NCBI GenBank assembly: GCA_937923325.1
Contig: CAKZUQ010000045.1
Location: 1 to 62,825, forward strand
DNA: 62,825 bases
Direction: 5' to 3'
Source of the DNA: an uncultured Bacteriovoracaceae bacterium
GTDB taxonomy: Bacteria > Bdellovibrionota > Bacteriovoracia > Bacteriovoracales > Bacteriovoracaceae
The position numbers and the translations under genes were made by a program. Below, one piece after another: positions 7,848 through 16,795 of the stretch. The notes below the pieces were generated by a model. The model had not been told where the DNA came from, searched no databases, and saw nothing but the letters and a program-made list of their open reading frames with translations. The stretch's first letter is position 1, and every line of letters starts with the position of its first letter.

Positions 7848-10370
7848 ATGAAAGTTAATAAAATCGAAGACTATAAGAGTCTAAACTTTAATATAGAAAA
7901 AACAGAGCTTGTTTTTCATATTGAAGAGAATGAAGTTTTAGTCGAATCTAGATTATTTTTCAAAAGAGTTCAAGAGGGTAGCTCAGAGCTAGTCCTTAAT
8001 GGTAAAGATTTAAAAATTCTTGAATTTAAAATCGATGATGTAGATTCAAATAATTATAAATACGAAAATGATATACTAACGTTTTCTAGTAATAAAGATC
8101 AATTTCAATTATATACAAAAGTTACTATTGATCCTTATAACAATACGTCATGTGAAGGACTTTATAAGTCTGGAGATATACTTTGTACTCAAAATGAAGC
8201 AGAAGGATTTAGAAAGATAACTTTCTTTTACGATAGGCCAGACTGTATGTCTGTATTTACCACAACAGTTTTTGGTGACGAAAAGAAGTTTCCTTTTTTA
8301 CTAGCTAATGGAAATTTAGTTTCAGAAGATATTTCTGATGGAGTTAGAAAAACTGTTTGGTTTGATCCTCACAAAAAACCTTGCTATTTATTTGCTCTTG
8401 TCGCTGGTGATCTCGCAAAAGTTACTGATACATTTACAACTCGCTCTGGAAAAGATGTTTCTTTAGAGTTCTTTGTTGATCATAATAATGAAGATAAATG
8501 TGAGCATGCTATAGAGTCTTTGAAAAACTCTATGAAGTGGGATGAAGATGTTTATGGTTTAGAATACGACTTAGATGTCTACATGGTAGTTGCCGTAGAT
8601 TCTTTTAATATGGGTGCTATGGAGAATAAAGGTTTAAACATCTTTAATAGTCAGTATGTACTTGCAAAAAAAGAAACTGCAACAGACTCTGATTTTCAAG
8701 GAGTTGAAGCCGTTATTGGTCATGAGTACTTTCATAATTGGACTGGAAATCGTGTTACTTGTAGGGACTGGTTTCAGCTTACTTTAAAAGAAGGTCTTAC
8801 TGTATTTAGAGATCAAGAATTTTCTGCTGATATGCTTTCTCGTTCTGTAAAAAGAATCGAAGATGTTAAAGGTCTAAGGGCCGGACAATTTCCTGAAGAT
8901 GCTTCCGGTCTTAGTCATCCAATTAAGCCTAAGTCATACGTTGAAATGAATAACTTCTATACTGCAACTGTTTATGAAAAAGGTGCCGAAGTTATCAGAA
9001 TGATTCATACTATTATTGGCAAAGATAATTTTAGAAAGGGGATGGACTTATATTTTGAGCGCCATGATGGACAAGCGGTAACTACTGAAGATTTTGTTAG
9101 TGCGATGAGTGATGCCAGCGGAATTAACCTTGAGCAATTTAAAGTTTGGTATGATCAAAATGGAACTCCAAAAGTTACCGTTAAGGAAAGTTTTAATGAT
9201 GGTGTCTATACCTTAGAGCTAGCTCAAATTGCTAAACTTAATAATGAGAACTACAGCTCTTTAGTTATTCCTTTAGATATTGCTTTATTTAACTCTAAAG
9301 GTGAGAAGGTCTATTCGGATTTATTAAACTTTAATCAACGACAAAGAGTTATAACTGTAAAAATGGATGAAAGACCAATTTTATCTTTTAACAGGAATTT
9401 TACAGCACCTATTTTTGTTAACCATGATCAGTCAATTGATGATCTTGTCTTTTTAATGAAATTTGATGACGATTTATTTGTAAAGTATGAATCTTGTTTA
9501 TCAATAATGAAGTTAATAATAAATTCATATATTGATGGAAAAGATATTGATACAGATTCATTTTTAGATGCTTATAAAAATATACTTGAAGATTCTAAAT
9601 TAGAATATGCTTTTAAAGCTTATGCTCTTTCAACACCTACCTATCAAGATATTTTAAAAGAACAAGAGGTTTACAAAATATCTGATACTTTTAGTGCTTG
9701 TGAGAAACTTAAAAAGCTAATAGCTTCACAGTTTAATGATTCTTTTTATCTTATGTACGATGAATTAAAGTCTGATGAGTTCTCACTTACTGCACAGTCA
9801 ATGGGAAGACGAGCATTTAAAAATCTATGTTTAAGTTTCCTCTCTTTAGATGCTAAAAACTTAGAACTTACACAAGATCAATTTAACACTTCGTCAAATA
9901 TGACTGACGAACTTAGCTCTTTAAAAGCTCTAAGTTCAAATTATGATGATCAAAAATCTCTAGATAACTTTTATAATAAATGGAAGGATGAAACACTTGT
10001 TATTCAAAAATGGTTTGCACTTCAAGCAAGCGATTCAAAAGCAACGATTGCTAAACTTCGAAAATTAGAGCAAAGTCCTGTTTTTGACATAAAGGTTCCA
10101 AATTTGGCCAGATCAGTAATAGGTCAATTTATTATGAACAATAGAATTGTTCTATGCACTGTTGAGGGAATGAGCTACGCATGTGAAAAGATTCTAGAGC
10201 TAGATTCATTTAATCCTCAAATTGCTGCAAGGCTATCGAAAGGTTTTAGTTTTTTAGAAAAACTTGGATCTAGCGATCTTGATTTGATCAAGGCCTCATT
10301 TATAGAGTTAAAATCAAAAAAATTGTCAGCAGATACTACTGAGGTTTTAGACAGTATAAATATTAAGTAA
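7848..10370 (+). CDS. pepN: Aminopeptidase N, M1 zinc metallopeptidase
   Basis: 840 residues, close to the usual 870 of the proteobacterial PepN group. It has the exopeptidase motif GAMENKG (about residue 255) and the zinc site HEYFHNWTGNRV (about residues 291-302) with the downstream Glu in LKEGLTVFRDQEFS. No signal peptide, so cytoplasmic. It removes N-terminal amino acids from peptides, useful for an organism living on protein. It follows ctaB by 20 bases and probably rides on the oxidase transcript. Confidence 0.95.
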   Translation: MKVNKIEDYKSLNFNIEKTELVFHIEENEVLVESRLFFKRVQEGSSELVLNGKDLKILEFKIDDVDSNNYKYENDILTFSSNKDQFQLYTKVTIDPYNNTSCEGLYKSGDILCTQNEAEGFRKITFFYDRPDCMSVFTTTVFGDEKKFPFLLANGNLVSEDISDGVRKTVWFDPHKKPCYLFALVAGDLAKVTDTFTTRSGKDVSLEFFVDHNNEDKCEHAIESLKNSMKWDEDVYGLEYDLDVYMVVAVDSFNMGAMENKGLNIFNSQYVLAKKETATDSDFQGVEAVIGHEYFHNWTGNRVTCRDWFQLTLKEGLTVFRDQEFSADMLSRSVKRIEDVKGLRAGQFPEDASGLSHPIKPKSYVEMNNFYTATVYEKGAEVIRMIHTIIGKDNFRKGMDLYFERHDGQAVTTEDFVSAMSDASGINLEQFKVWYDQNGTPKVTVKESFNDGVYTLELAQIAKLNNENYSSLVIPLDIALFNSKGEKVYSDLLNFNQRQRVITVKMDERPILSFNRNFTAPIFVNHDQSIDDLVFLMKFDDDLFVKYESCLSIMKLIINSYIDGKDIDTDSFLDAYKNILEDSKLEYAFKAYALSTPTYQDILKEQEVYKISDTFSACEKLKKLIASQFNDSFYLMYDELKSDEFSLTAQSMGRRAFKNLCLSFLSLDAKNLELTQDQFNTSSNMTDELSSLKALSSNYDDQKSLDNFYNKWKDETLVIQKWFALQASDSKATIAKLRKLEQSPVFDIKVPNLARSVIGQFIMNNRIVLCTVEGMSYACEKILELDSFNPQIAARLSKGFSFLEKLGSSDLDLIKASFIELKSKKLSADTTEVLDSINIK

Positions 10371-10374
10371 ATGT

Positions 10375-10473
10375 TTACTTTTTTACTTTTACTCGTACTT
10401 TTTTAGGCTTAGGTTGAGCTAGTGCTATTAATGTTAAACCTAGTGTAAAAGTTAGTACTGTTAATATAATCAT
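10375..10473 (-). CDS. Small 32-residue single-helix membrane protein
   Basis: A short ORF in the gap after pepN. An AAGGAG ribosome site sits seven bases before the ATG at 10473. The peptide has a hydrophobic helix (residues 1-19, MIILTVLTFTLGLTLIALA) and a strongly basic tail with repeated K-V-R/K. The helix plus positive tail and good ribosome site suggest a real small protein, either inner-membrane or membrane-active. It is convergent with pepN, four bases from its stop. No family is recognised. Confidence 0.6.
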   Translation of the reverse strand: MIILTVLTFTLGLTLIALAQPKPKKVRVKVKK

Positions 10474-10549
10474 AATTGACTCCTTAACTTCTTATCGGTC
10501 TTCATAATTGTATCATTAGTAGGCCCTAAGTCATGACTTTTTTTGCTTC

Positions 10550-10578
10550 TTTACAGCCTTTTATAGTCATTGCATAAT
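10550..10578 (+). promoter_or_regulatory. Predicted promoter for the 465-residue unknown gene
   Basis: TTTACA (10550-10555), a 17-base spacer and CATAAT (10573-10578) resemble a sigma70 promoter. It lies 28 bases before the ATG at 10607 and leaves room for the GGGAAAA ribosome site. Confidence 0.45.
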
Positions 10579-10606
10579 AAATGTACACAACTATGGGAAA
10601 ATACAT

Positions 10607-12004
10607 ATGAGCGATATATTGTCGGCCACTCAAAAGGCCTTAAAACTTAATTTAGATACGCATATTTATGGCACATTTGCAGAAATCGGTGCTGGGCAAG
10701 AGGTTGCAAATAACTTCTTTAAAGCAGGAGCAGCAAGTGGAACTGTTGCAAAAAGTATATCTGCTTACGATATGACGTTTAGTGATTCTATATATGGTAA
10801 AGAGGAATCTAAAAGATATGTTTGTAAATCTAGGTTGATTAAAATGCTCAACTATGAATATGATTTACTTCTTGAGAGATTAGAGGCCACTAGAAAAGAA
10901 AGTAAGTTTTTTGCTTTTGCTAATACTGTTTCTGCTAGGAATTTTCATGGAACCAATGAGCAACATGGTTGGTTAGGTGTAAAATTTAGACATGAAGTTG
11001 CATCTGAATCTTCTGAAATAATTCTTCATACCAGGATGCACGATAATACAAACTTAAGGCAACAACAGGCCTTGGGAACTCTCGGAGTAAATTTAATCTA
11101 TTCTACCTTTTATAAACGTTCTGAGTCTGTCGATTCATTTGTGAATAGTTTGATGGAGGGGTTAAATTCTGAACAAATTGAAATTGATATGATTAGTTGC
11201 AGTGGCCCAGCATTTGAGCATGTTGATGAACGTCTTCTGAATTTGCAACTAGTTAAGAGTGAAATCACTGATTCTATTGTTTTTAATACACAAGGTGAAG
11301 TATCGCTTGCTAGTGATGAGCTTTATAAAAAGAATGTTCTTATTGCTAGGGGAAGTTATAGACCACCTACAAATGTAAATATGGATATATTATCTTGTAG
11401 TGAAAAGGAGTTTAAAGAAGATATAGGCGAAGATGATGTTCTTACTCTTGCAGAAATCACAATTAGCCAATTGCAAAATGATGGTTCAATTTCTAGCGAG
11501 GATTTCTTGGCAAGAGTTGATTTATTGGCATCACTTGGTCAGATGGTTATGGTTTCTAGTTTTAAGCAGTACTATAGGCTTACAAACTTCTTAACAAGGT
11601 TTAGGCCTAAGAATATATCTATTGTTTTAGGTATATATAACTTTATGCAAATTTTTGATAATGAGTACAACTTAGCAACCGGCAAAACTTTAGAAGCAAT
11701 AGGTATGTTATTAGGTGAGAAGGTTAAGGTTTATCTTTATCCATATAAAGAATCTGAATCTTCAAAAGAACTTGTAAACCTTGAGTGTGTGGAAGTGAAA
11801 GAAAAGCATAGGCCTCTTTTAGAATTTATTAAAAACTCTGGTGAGGTTAAGGATTTAACTGGCTTTGATGAAGACAATCTGCATATATTCTCTCGTAAGG
11901 TTTTAGATATGATTACAAATAATGAGCCTGGTTGGGAAATCTACGTTCCTGAGATTGTAGAAAAGACAATTCGAGAGAAATGTCTATTTGGTAAGCCTTG
12001 TTAA
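10607..12004 (+). CDS. Conserved protein of unknown function, 465 residues
   Basis: Soluble, no signal peptide or membrane helix. The N-terminal section contains IYGTFAEIGAGQEVANNFF and SGTVAKSISAYDMTFSDSIY, which I associate with a widespread family of about 470 residues. Its database names, such as TonB-dependent receptor, do not fit: there is no barrel or plug here. The many polar loops suggest a cytosolic enzyme. Function is unknown. The end overlaps the convergent lipoprotein gene by 21 bases. Confidence 0.7.
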   Translation: MSDILSATQKALKLNLDTHIYGTFAEIGAGQEVANNFFKAGAASGTVAKSISAYDMTFSDSIYGKEESKRYVCKSRLIKMLNYEYDLLLERLEATRKESKFFAFANTVSARNFHGTNEQHGWLGVKFRHEVASESSEIILHTRMHDNTNLRQQQALGTLGVNLIYSTFYKRSESVDSFVNSLMEGLNSEQIEIDMISCSGPAFEHVDERLLNLQLVKSEITDSIVFNTQGEVSLASDELYKKNVLIARGSYRPPTNVNMDILSCSEKEFKEDIGEDDVLTLAEITISQLQNDGSISSEDFLARVDLLASLGQMVMVSSFKQYYRLTNFLTRFRPKNISIVLGIYNFMQIFDNEYNLATGKTLEAIGMLLGEKVKVYLYPYKESESSKELVNLECVEVKEKHRPLLEFIKNSGEVKDLTGFDEDNLHIFSRKVLDMITNNEPGWEIYVPEIVEKTIREKCLFGKPC

Positions 12005-12517
12005 GTTGTAGCTAGTAATTTTTTTATTCAATGACTTCCCAATTTGTTTTTTTAGATAAAGGTATTCTTGGGCATTGAATTTTTTTACTTTGTGTTCGGC
12101 GTTTAGAATTTCCATTGTATTCTTTTTGTAAGTCATGCTTAAACATCTCTTGAAGTTGTATAAAGAGTTTTTCTTGCAAAACTTTATTCTTTGATCAAAT
12201 TTATTTTCAATTTTTGCTGATATTGATTTAAGGTAATTTGTAGTTAACTCTTTAAGTTCTTTTTTTGCTTTAAAAAATGTATGTGATTCATTCTTTTCGC
12301 TATTCTTCTCATAACACTCTTTTTCATTTGAGTTTGTAGCGAGGCAATACATTAAGATTTGCTTGGGATCAGAAGCTTCTTTACTTATACTGGCAATAGA
12401 TCTTCCTTTTTTTAAACTCGTAAAGTATCCAGATTTTGAAATACTAGTTTTTTGACAGCTGGCAAAAGTAAGTAAAGATAGTATAATAAATAAAGACTTT
12501 GCCTTGGAAAACTTCAT
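11984..12517 (-). CDS. Putative lipoprotein, cysteine-containing
   Basis: 177 residues from the ATG at 12517, which has AAAGGATGCGA just upstream; in-frame starts up to 12547 precede this site. The signal peptide ends in lipobox LTFASC. The mature part is Lys/Glu-rich and helical with four Cys in two pairs (YCLATNSNEKEC and FCKKNSLYNFKRC), probably disulfide-bonded in the periplasm. No family recognised. Confidence 0.68.
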   Translation of the reverse strand: MKFSKAKSLFIILSLLTFASCQKTSISKSGYFTSLKKGRSIASISKEASDPKQILMYCLATNSNEKECYEKNSEKNESHTFFKAKKELKELTTNYLKSISAKIENKFDQRIKFCKKNSLYNFKRCLSMTYKKNTMEILNAEHKVKKFNAQEYLYLKKQIGKSLNKKITSYNLTRLTK

Positions 12518-12634
12518 TCGCATCCTTTTGTGTTTAGTTGTAATCACTTGGCTTATCGTAAATTATAAAACAAACTTGAGCGCTTTGGTTTGTTAATTGT
12601 TAAATCTCCATGATTTTAAAGGTTTATATCTCTT

Positions 12635-13639
12635 ATGAGGTCATTAAATATTAGTTATTCATATCTTAAGTCCACTGACCCTTATGAAAACCTTGCTATA
12701 GAAAATCAAATTTTAGAAAATCTACCAAATAATAGTATGCATATTTTATTGTGGGTTAATAGGCCGTGTATTGTTATGGGACGCTTTCAAAATCCTTTGT
12801 TAGAGTGTCAAATTGATAGAATGATCAAAGACGACATATTGATTGTCAGAAGACAAAGTGGCGGTGGATGCGTTTATCATGACCTTGGAAATCTTAATTA
12901 TTCTTTTATAACTAACAAAGAATTTCATAATAAAGATAATAATCATTTAATATTAATTAATGCTCTTAGATCTTTAAATATTAATTCTTATAGCACTAAA
13001 AGAGTTGATCTCTTTACAGAGCATGACAATTTACAAAAAAAGTTTTCTGGGAGTGCTTTTAAGGAAAAAAAAGACACAGCATTTCACCATGGAACTCTTT
13101 TAATTAATTCTGATTTAGATAAGTTAAATTATTACCTTACCCCTAAGGATCTCTCGGTAACTTCTGTATCTATTGATTCAGTGAGAAGCAAAGTTGTAAA
13201 TCTTTCAGACTTAAATTCCAGAATTTCCATTGAACTTGTTGTTGAGGCAATTATTGAAGAGGCAAAAAAATTCTACAAATCTGTAGTAAAAGAGGTTTTA
13301 AATCCTCAAATAGATAAAAATCATCTTAATAAAATTAAAGATAAGAAATGGTACTTTGCTGAGACGCCTAAATTTAGAATATTTGATAATATTGATGAAG
13401 TTGGAGATATTGAGCTTGAGGTAAAAAAAATGAAAGTTTTAAGTATTTCTGTCTCTTGCACATCGGTCCATGAATCATTTATTAGTGAAGTTTCTGATTC
13501 ACTGGTAGGTCAGTCCCTTCTAGATAGGACTTATTTAGATAACCTAGTGGTTCTTTCTAGTAAGTATGAAATGTATTCAGACTTTGTTGATAGACTTACT
13601 CTTTGGTTGGAAGATCAATTTAATGTGCTACGCAGGTAG
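12635..13639 (+). CDS. lplA: Lipoate-protein ligase A family
   Basis: 334 residues. The catalytic motif RRQSGGGCVYHDLGNLNYSF (about residues 73-92) is the lipoate/biotin ligase signature, followed by FSGSAFKEKK and HHGTLLINSD, also conserved. The length includes the C-terminal accessory domain typical of LplA. It activates lipoate with ATP and attaches it to 2-oxoacid dehydrogenase or glycine-cleavage subunits. The ribosome site is weak (AAAGG twelve bases before ATG). It overlaps the convergent downstream gene by 20 bases. Confidence 0.9.
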   Translation: MRSLNISYSYLKSTDPYENLAIENQILENLPNNSMHILLWVNRPCIVMGRFQNPLLECQIDRMIKDDILIVRRQSGGGCVYHDLGNLNYSFITNKEFHNKDNNHLILINALRSLNINSYSTKRVDLFTEHDNLQKKFSGSAFKEKKDTAFHHGTLLINSDLDKLNYYLTPKDLSVTSVSIDSVRSKVVNLSDLNSRISIELVVEAIIEEAKKFYKSVVKEVLNPQIDKNHLNKIKDKKWYFAETPKFRIFDNIDEVGDIELEVKKMKVLSISVSCTSVHESFISEVSDSLVGQSLLDRTYLDNLVVLSSKYEMYSDFVDRLTLWLEDQFNVLRR

Positions 13640-13898
13640 AGCAACCACCACCGGAGGCACTCTTTAAAGTAAGGTTGTTAAACTTCCAAATAGATGAATA
13701 TTTATTGTTTATATCTTTACATGCTGCATCTAATGTTGTGTGTTTTCTTTGTACCACTTGTGTATTCTCATCCTTAACTACCGTGACAAAGTAGTCTAGC
13801 TCACCTGAAGTATTCTCAGGCTCCATTCCAAAGCTAATAATTGCCTTGTAATTATTATTCTCGTAGCAGCAGTATGTATAGTTGTTAGCATCAATCAT
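13620..13898 (-). CDS. Small protein with C-terminal GGGCSTC motif
   Basis: 92 residues, no signal peptide. The body looks like a small alpha/beta domain; the extreme C-terminus reads SASGGGCSTCVAH, an exposed CxxC tail, and a Cys pair YCCYENNNY lies near the N-terminus. AAAGGTC precedes the ATG. Such tails can bind metal or act as redox sites, but this is speculation. The 3' end overlaps lplA. Confidence 0.62.
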   Translation of the reverse strand: MIDANNYTYCCYENNNYKAIISFGMEPENTSGELDYFVTVVKDENTQVVQRKHTTLDAACKDINNKYSSIWKFNNLTLKSASGGGCSTCVAH

Positions 13899-14017
13899 TT
13901 TTTTGACCTTTCGGGTTATTTTTACTTGTCAAACATAGCATATCAGTAGTAAGTTACCAATCCTGATATCATTAATTTAGGATTTTAGATTAAATATTTT
14001 ATATATTCGGAGGAATT

Positions 14018-14194
14018 ATGGCAAAGGGGCCAAGAGTAATTATCACACTTGAGTGTACAGAGGCTAGAAAACTAGGTAAATCACCTTCACGTTATTCTAC
14101 AACTAAAAACAAAAAGACTCATCCAGAGAGATTAGAGCTTAAAAAGTATAATCCTTTCTTAAGAAAGCATACTTTACACAAAGAAATTAAATAA
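14018..14194 (+). CDS. rpmG: Ribosomal protein L33, zinc-free form
   Basis: 58 residues beginning [17 protein letters not shown] and containing [14 protein letters not shown], the L33 signature. Only one Cys remains of the two CxxC pairs, so this is the C-minus, zinc-independent form. A strong CGGAGG ribosome site lies before the ATG. Single gene ended by the terminator at 14221. Confidence 0.95.
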   Translation: MAKGPRVIITLECTEARKLGKSPSRYSTTKNKKTHPERLELKKYNPFLRKHTLHKEIK

Positions 14195-14220
14195 TTTAAG
14201 TTATATTAATTTTGTTATAG

Positions 14221-14247
14221 ACCATCGCTTGGGCGATGGTTTTTTTA
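14221..14247 (+). terminator. Rho-independent terminator of rpmG
   Basis: ACCATCGC-ttgg-GCGATGGT followed by seven T: an eight-base-pair GC-rich stem with a four-base loop. It ends rpmG, and the T tract runs directly to the start codon of the following methyltransferase. Confidence 0.93.
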
Positions 14248-14248
14248 T

Positions 14249-14905
14249 ATGAAAAATTATCCTTTTTCTTTTGATCAATTAAAAAGCTTTTCAGAATCAA
14301 ACCCTTATTTGAATCTTGATGAAGTTGACTCTTTAATCTTCAGTAAGTTAACTGAAAATCGCAAAGCTTTTAACTTTCCTGCAGTTACAGATGATGTCGG
14401 AAATTTTTTAAGGTTTTTGACTCTATTAAATAATCCAAAAACAATTTTTGAGTTTGGTTCTGGCTACGGACAAAGTGCTTTTTGGTTTCTAAGAGGTGCA
14501 AGCAGTATTAATAAAATTATTCTTTGTGAGAAGCGAGATGATCTTTTAGATGTTTTTAATCAGATTCCGTGGACTGAAAGAGATCGACAGGTTTTAGAGT
14601 ACAATCAGGGTGATGCATTTGAGAGACTTGAGCTAGTTGAGTCTGCAGATATGTATCTTGTTGATGGGGTGAAGGCCGATTACCTTAAGTTTTTAAAACT
14701 TTGTCGTTCTAAGATTTCTGCTAATGGTATCGTCATTATTGATAACTCGTATTGGCGTGGAAGTTTTTTAGATGAAGAACTGAGTAAGACAAAAAAAACA
14801 GCAATGAATATTAAAGAGCTACATGAATTTATTAAAAATAGTAATGAGTGGGATGCTGTGTTTGTTCCATTTGTAGATGGTATAACACTTCTTAGACCTA
14901 TTTAA
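14249..14905 (+). CDS. SAM-dependent O-methyltransferase-like protein
   Basis: 218 residues. FEFGSGYGQSAFWF is the glycine-rich SAM site (about residues 70-83), CEKRDD the acidic strand-2 end, and LVDGVKADYLKFLKL with IVIIDNSYWRGSF match the catechol/caffeoyl-CoA O-methyltransferase family, whose acidic residues bind a metal. Substrate unknown. No Shine-Dalgarno sequence precedes the ATG, which lies one base beyond the rpmG terminator T tract; no better start exists downstream. The 3' end overlaps the convergent gene by eight bases. Confidence 0.85.
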   Translation: MKNYPFSFDQLKSFSESNPYLNLDEVDSLIFSKLTENRKAFNFPAVTDDVGNFLRFLTLLNNPKTIFEFGSGYGQSAFWFLRGASSINKIILCEKRDDLLDVFNQIPWTERDRQVLEYNQGDAFERLELVESADMYLVDGVKADYLKFLKLCRSKISANGIVIIDNSYWRGSFLDEELSKTKKTAMNIKELHEFIKNSNEWDAVFVPFVDGITLLRPI

Positions 14906-15884
14906 GATCTGAGTATCTTATATTAAATTCACTTAAGTAACTCGTATCTACTAGATAAATTATATTTTCTTGAATATCTTTAATAATAAAATTTTCATTC
15001 TTTTCAATTTTAAGTGAGTCATTTTTTGCGATTTGATAAGTTACTATAAATTGCTTATTTCCTTTTTTCGTTTTCAACTTAATTTTTAATTTTGGATTAT
15101 TTATATAATTATTTAAAAAGGTTAAGGTTTGGTCATCAATATTATCAACTATAACTTTAGCATTTATATTTAAAATTTGTGTTAACTTTTTATCAACTGA
15201 TAAGTTACGAATCTGTTTGTATTTATTGCTGATCCATTTTTCTTGAGGCTTTTCTAATATATGTAGTGTTCTATTATCTCTTGCACTTAGTATTTCAATC
15301 TTTTTGTATTCGCTTAGCTCTTGCGGAAAGATACTAGCATCAATGAAGTCAGATAGTTTATATTTAAGCATTTCAGACGAGATAATATTTGTTTGATAGA
15401 TTGCGTTCGCATTGTTTACTGTTAGGTAAGAACTATCATCAATACTGTTTAAAATTCCAAAGTTAATAGTTTGTACTTCCTTTAACTTAGACTCAAGCTT
15501 AATAGTTAATAGAGGGTTATTTAATGAGAAATTCTGAAGGTTAAGCTTATTCTTTTTTAGTAAAGTTTTAACTTCTACTTTTTTTAAAGAACTCACGATA
15601 GACTGAATTTTATCTCTTGATGATTTCATGTTTACAGGCTCAATAAGTTTCCAGTCAGAATCATTTCTTGTGAATTTAAATGTATTATTATAATTTTTGA
15701 ATTCAATTGTATCAAGATTAAACAAGATATCTTTTCTAATTGGATTTGTAAGAAGCTGAGTTTTCTTTATATTTATATTTCTTTGTGGCCTAAATAACTC
15801 AGTGTAAAGCGCTGATAGGATGACGAGGAATGTAAAACTCAATAGGCCGATTGTGCTTATTTGGTATTGATTTATTTTTTTCAT
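14898..15884 (-). CDS. DUF4340 domain membrane-anchored protein
   Basis: 328 residues, one N-terminal membrane helix (about 10-30) and a beta-rich extracytoplasmic part with repeated WKLIEPV-like blocks, as in DUF4340 proteins. These are commonly found beside GldG-type ABC transporter genes, but no transporter is nearby here. It follows the 188-residue gene by nine bases and is probably cotranscribed. No clear ribosome site is seen. Confidence 0.75.
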   Translation of the reverse strand: MKKINQYQISTIGLLSFTFLVILSALYTELFRPQRNINIKKTQLLTNPIRKDILFNLDTIEFKNYNNTFKFTRNDSDWKLIEPVNMKSSRDKIQSIVSSLKKVEVKTLLKKNKLNLQNFSLNNPLLTIKLESKLKEVQTINFGILNSIDDSSYLTVNNANAIYQTNIISSEMLKYKLSDFIDASIFPQELSEYKKIEILSARDNRTLHILEKPQEKWISNKYKQIRNLSVDKKLTQILNINAKVIVDNIDDQTLTFLNNYINNPKLKIKLKTKKGNKQFIVTYQIAKNDSLKIEKNENFIIKDIQENIIYLVDTSYLSEFNIRYSDLK

Positions 15885-15893
15885 CTTTGGTCT

Positions 15894-16460
15894 TTATAAC
15901 CCAAAGTCATCGAAATCATCATCATCTGATTGACTCCCTTGATTATTATTCTTTGTCGGCTCAGGAACAATTTCTGGCTCTATGGCCTTTAGGAAATTCC
16001 TTAGTTTTTCTCTATCTTCTCCATATTGAAATTCAAATTTGCATTGTAATCTATAGTGATATTTATTTGTACCTATTACTTTTGAGTTTCTACCTTGATA
16101 GAGAGAGTTCTCTACTTGTGCAGTGAGAATAAAGCTTTTTGGTAGGTTAAACTTTACACCAATGTTTTGACCTGGTGTGTACGGACTATCTGAAAAGATA
16201 AGTATCGTTTTCATATTAACATCAGAAAGAATCATTTCTCCATTAACTGTTTTTTCTGGAGCTTGTCTTTCAAAGCCTTCAACTGGATCTACGTTCTCTG
16301 GTGCAAAATATTTCTTAATATCTTCAATATCGGGAGAGTCATTATCTGGTGTGATCCTCTGAGCAATCATATGCTCAACCTCATCTCTAAGTCTCCACGT
16401 GTGAAGTGATATTTTTTTTACTTGAACAGGATGTGTACTTTTATTTAGTATTGATGCCAT
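15894..16460 (-). CDS. Unknown protein, possibly a PilZ-like beta domain
   Basis: 188 residues, no signal peptide. The centre (about 70-150) has alternating hydrophobic strands around IGVKFNLPKSFILTAQVENS that resemble a PilZ-type barrel, but the c-di-GMP-binding RxxxR motif is not evident, so the assignment is weak. The tail ends in a low-complexity acidic run DDDDFDDFGL. No Shine-Dalgarno site; TAATAT lies six bases before the ATG. Confidence 0.55.
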   Translation of the reverse strand: MASILNKSTHPVQVKKISLHTWRLRDEVEHMIAQRITPDNDSPDIEDIKKYFAPENVDPVEGFERQAPEKTVNGEMILSDVNMKTILIFSDSPYTPGQNIGVKFNLPKSFILTAQVENSLYQGRNSKVIGTNKYHYRLQCKFEFQYGEDREKLRNFLKAIEPEIVPEPTKNNNQGSQSDDDDFDDFGL

Positions 16461-16511
16461 ATATTTATATTAACGCAATTATAGGTATTTACCAGTGTAA
16501 AAAAATTGCAA

Positions 16512-16546
16512 AAAAAAAGCCTACTATAAAAGTAGGCTTTTTTTTG
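16512..16546. terminator. Bidirectional terminator of rpmB
   Basis: AAAAAAGCCTACT-ataa-AGTAGGCTTTTTTTT: a strong stem flanked by A and T tracts, able to end transcription in both directions. It closes rpmB on the minus strand. Confidence 0.9.
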
Positions 16547-16561
16547 TTTTGAATTTAATTC

Positions 16562-16795
16562 TTACATATACTTGTGAGCATATTTTCTTAAGAATTTTGA
16601 TAATGAACCAACTTTATCAAGTGTCTTAATTGCTTTAGCAGAAAGTCTTAACTTAACAGTTGTTCCTGTTTCAGGATCAAAAACTCTTTTAGTGTGTAAG
16701 TTTACTTGTTGTTTCATTTTAGTTTTGATGTTTGAGTGAGAAACTTTGTTCCCAACTAATCTTCTTTTTCCAGTTAAATCACATGTACGTGCCAT
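16562..16795 (-). CDS. rpmB: Ribosomal protein L28
   Basis: 77 residues, beginning MARTCDLTGKRRLVGNKVSH and containing KRVFDPETGTTVKLRLSAKA, clear L28 signatures. It is a basic subunit of the 50S ribosome. An AAAAGGA ribosome site precedes the start. It is a single gene ended by the hairpin at 16512. Confidence 0.96.
   Translation of the reverse strand: MARTCDLTGKRRLVGNKVSHSNIKTKMKQQVNLHTKRVFDPETGTTVKLRLSAKAIKTLDKVGSLSKFLRKYAHKYM

Noticed and set aside
13964..13971. TGATATCA palindrome upstream of rpmG as another FNR-type site
   Set aside because: It lacks the TGAT-N4-ATCA spacing, and such 8-base palindromes are common in AT-rich DNA.
15851..16126. 91-codon plus-strand ORF
   Set aside because: It lies opposite two minus-strand genes and reads as a low-quality Leu/Ser-rich shadow.
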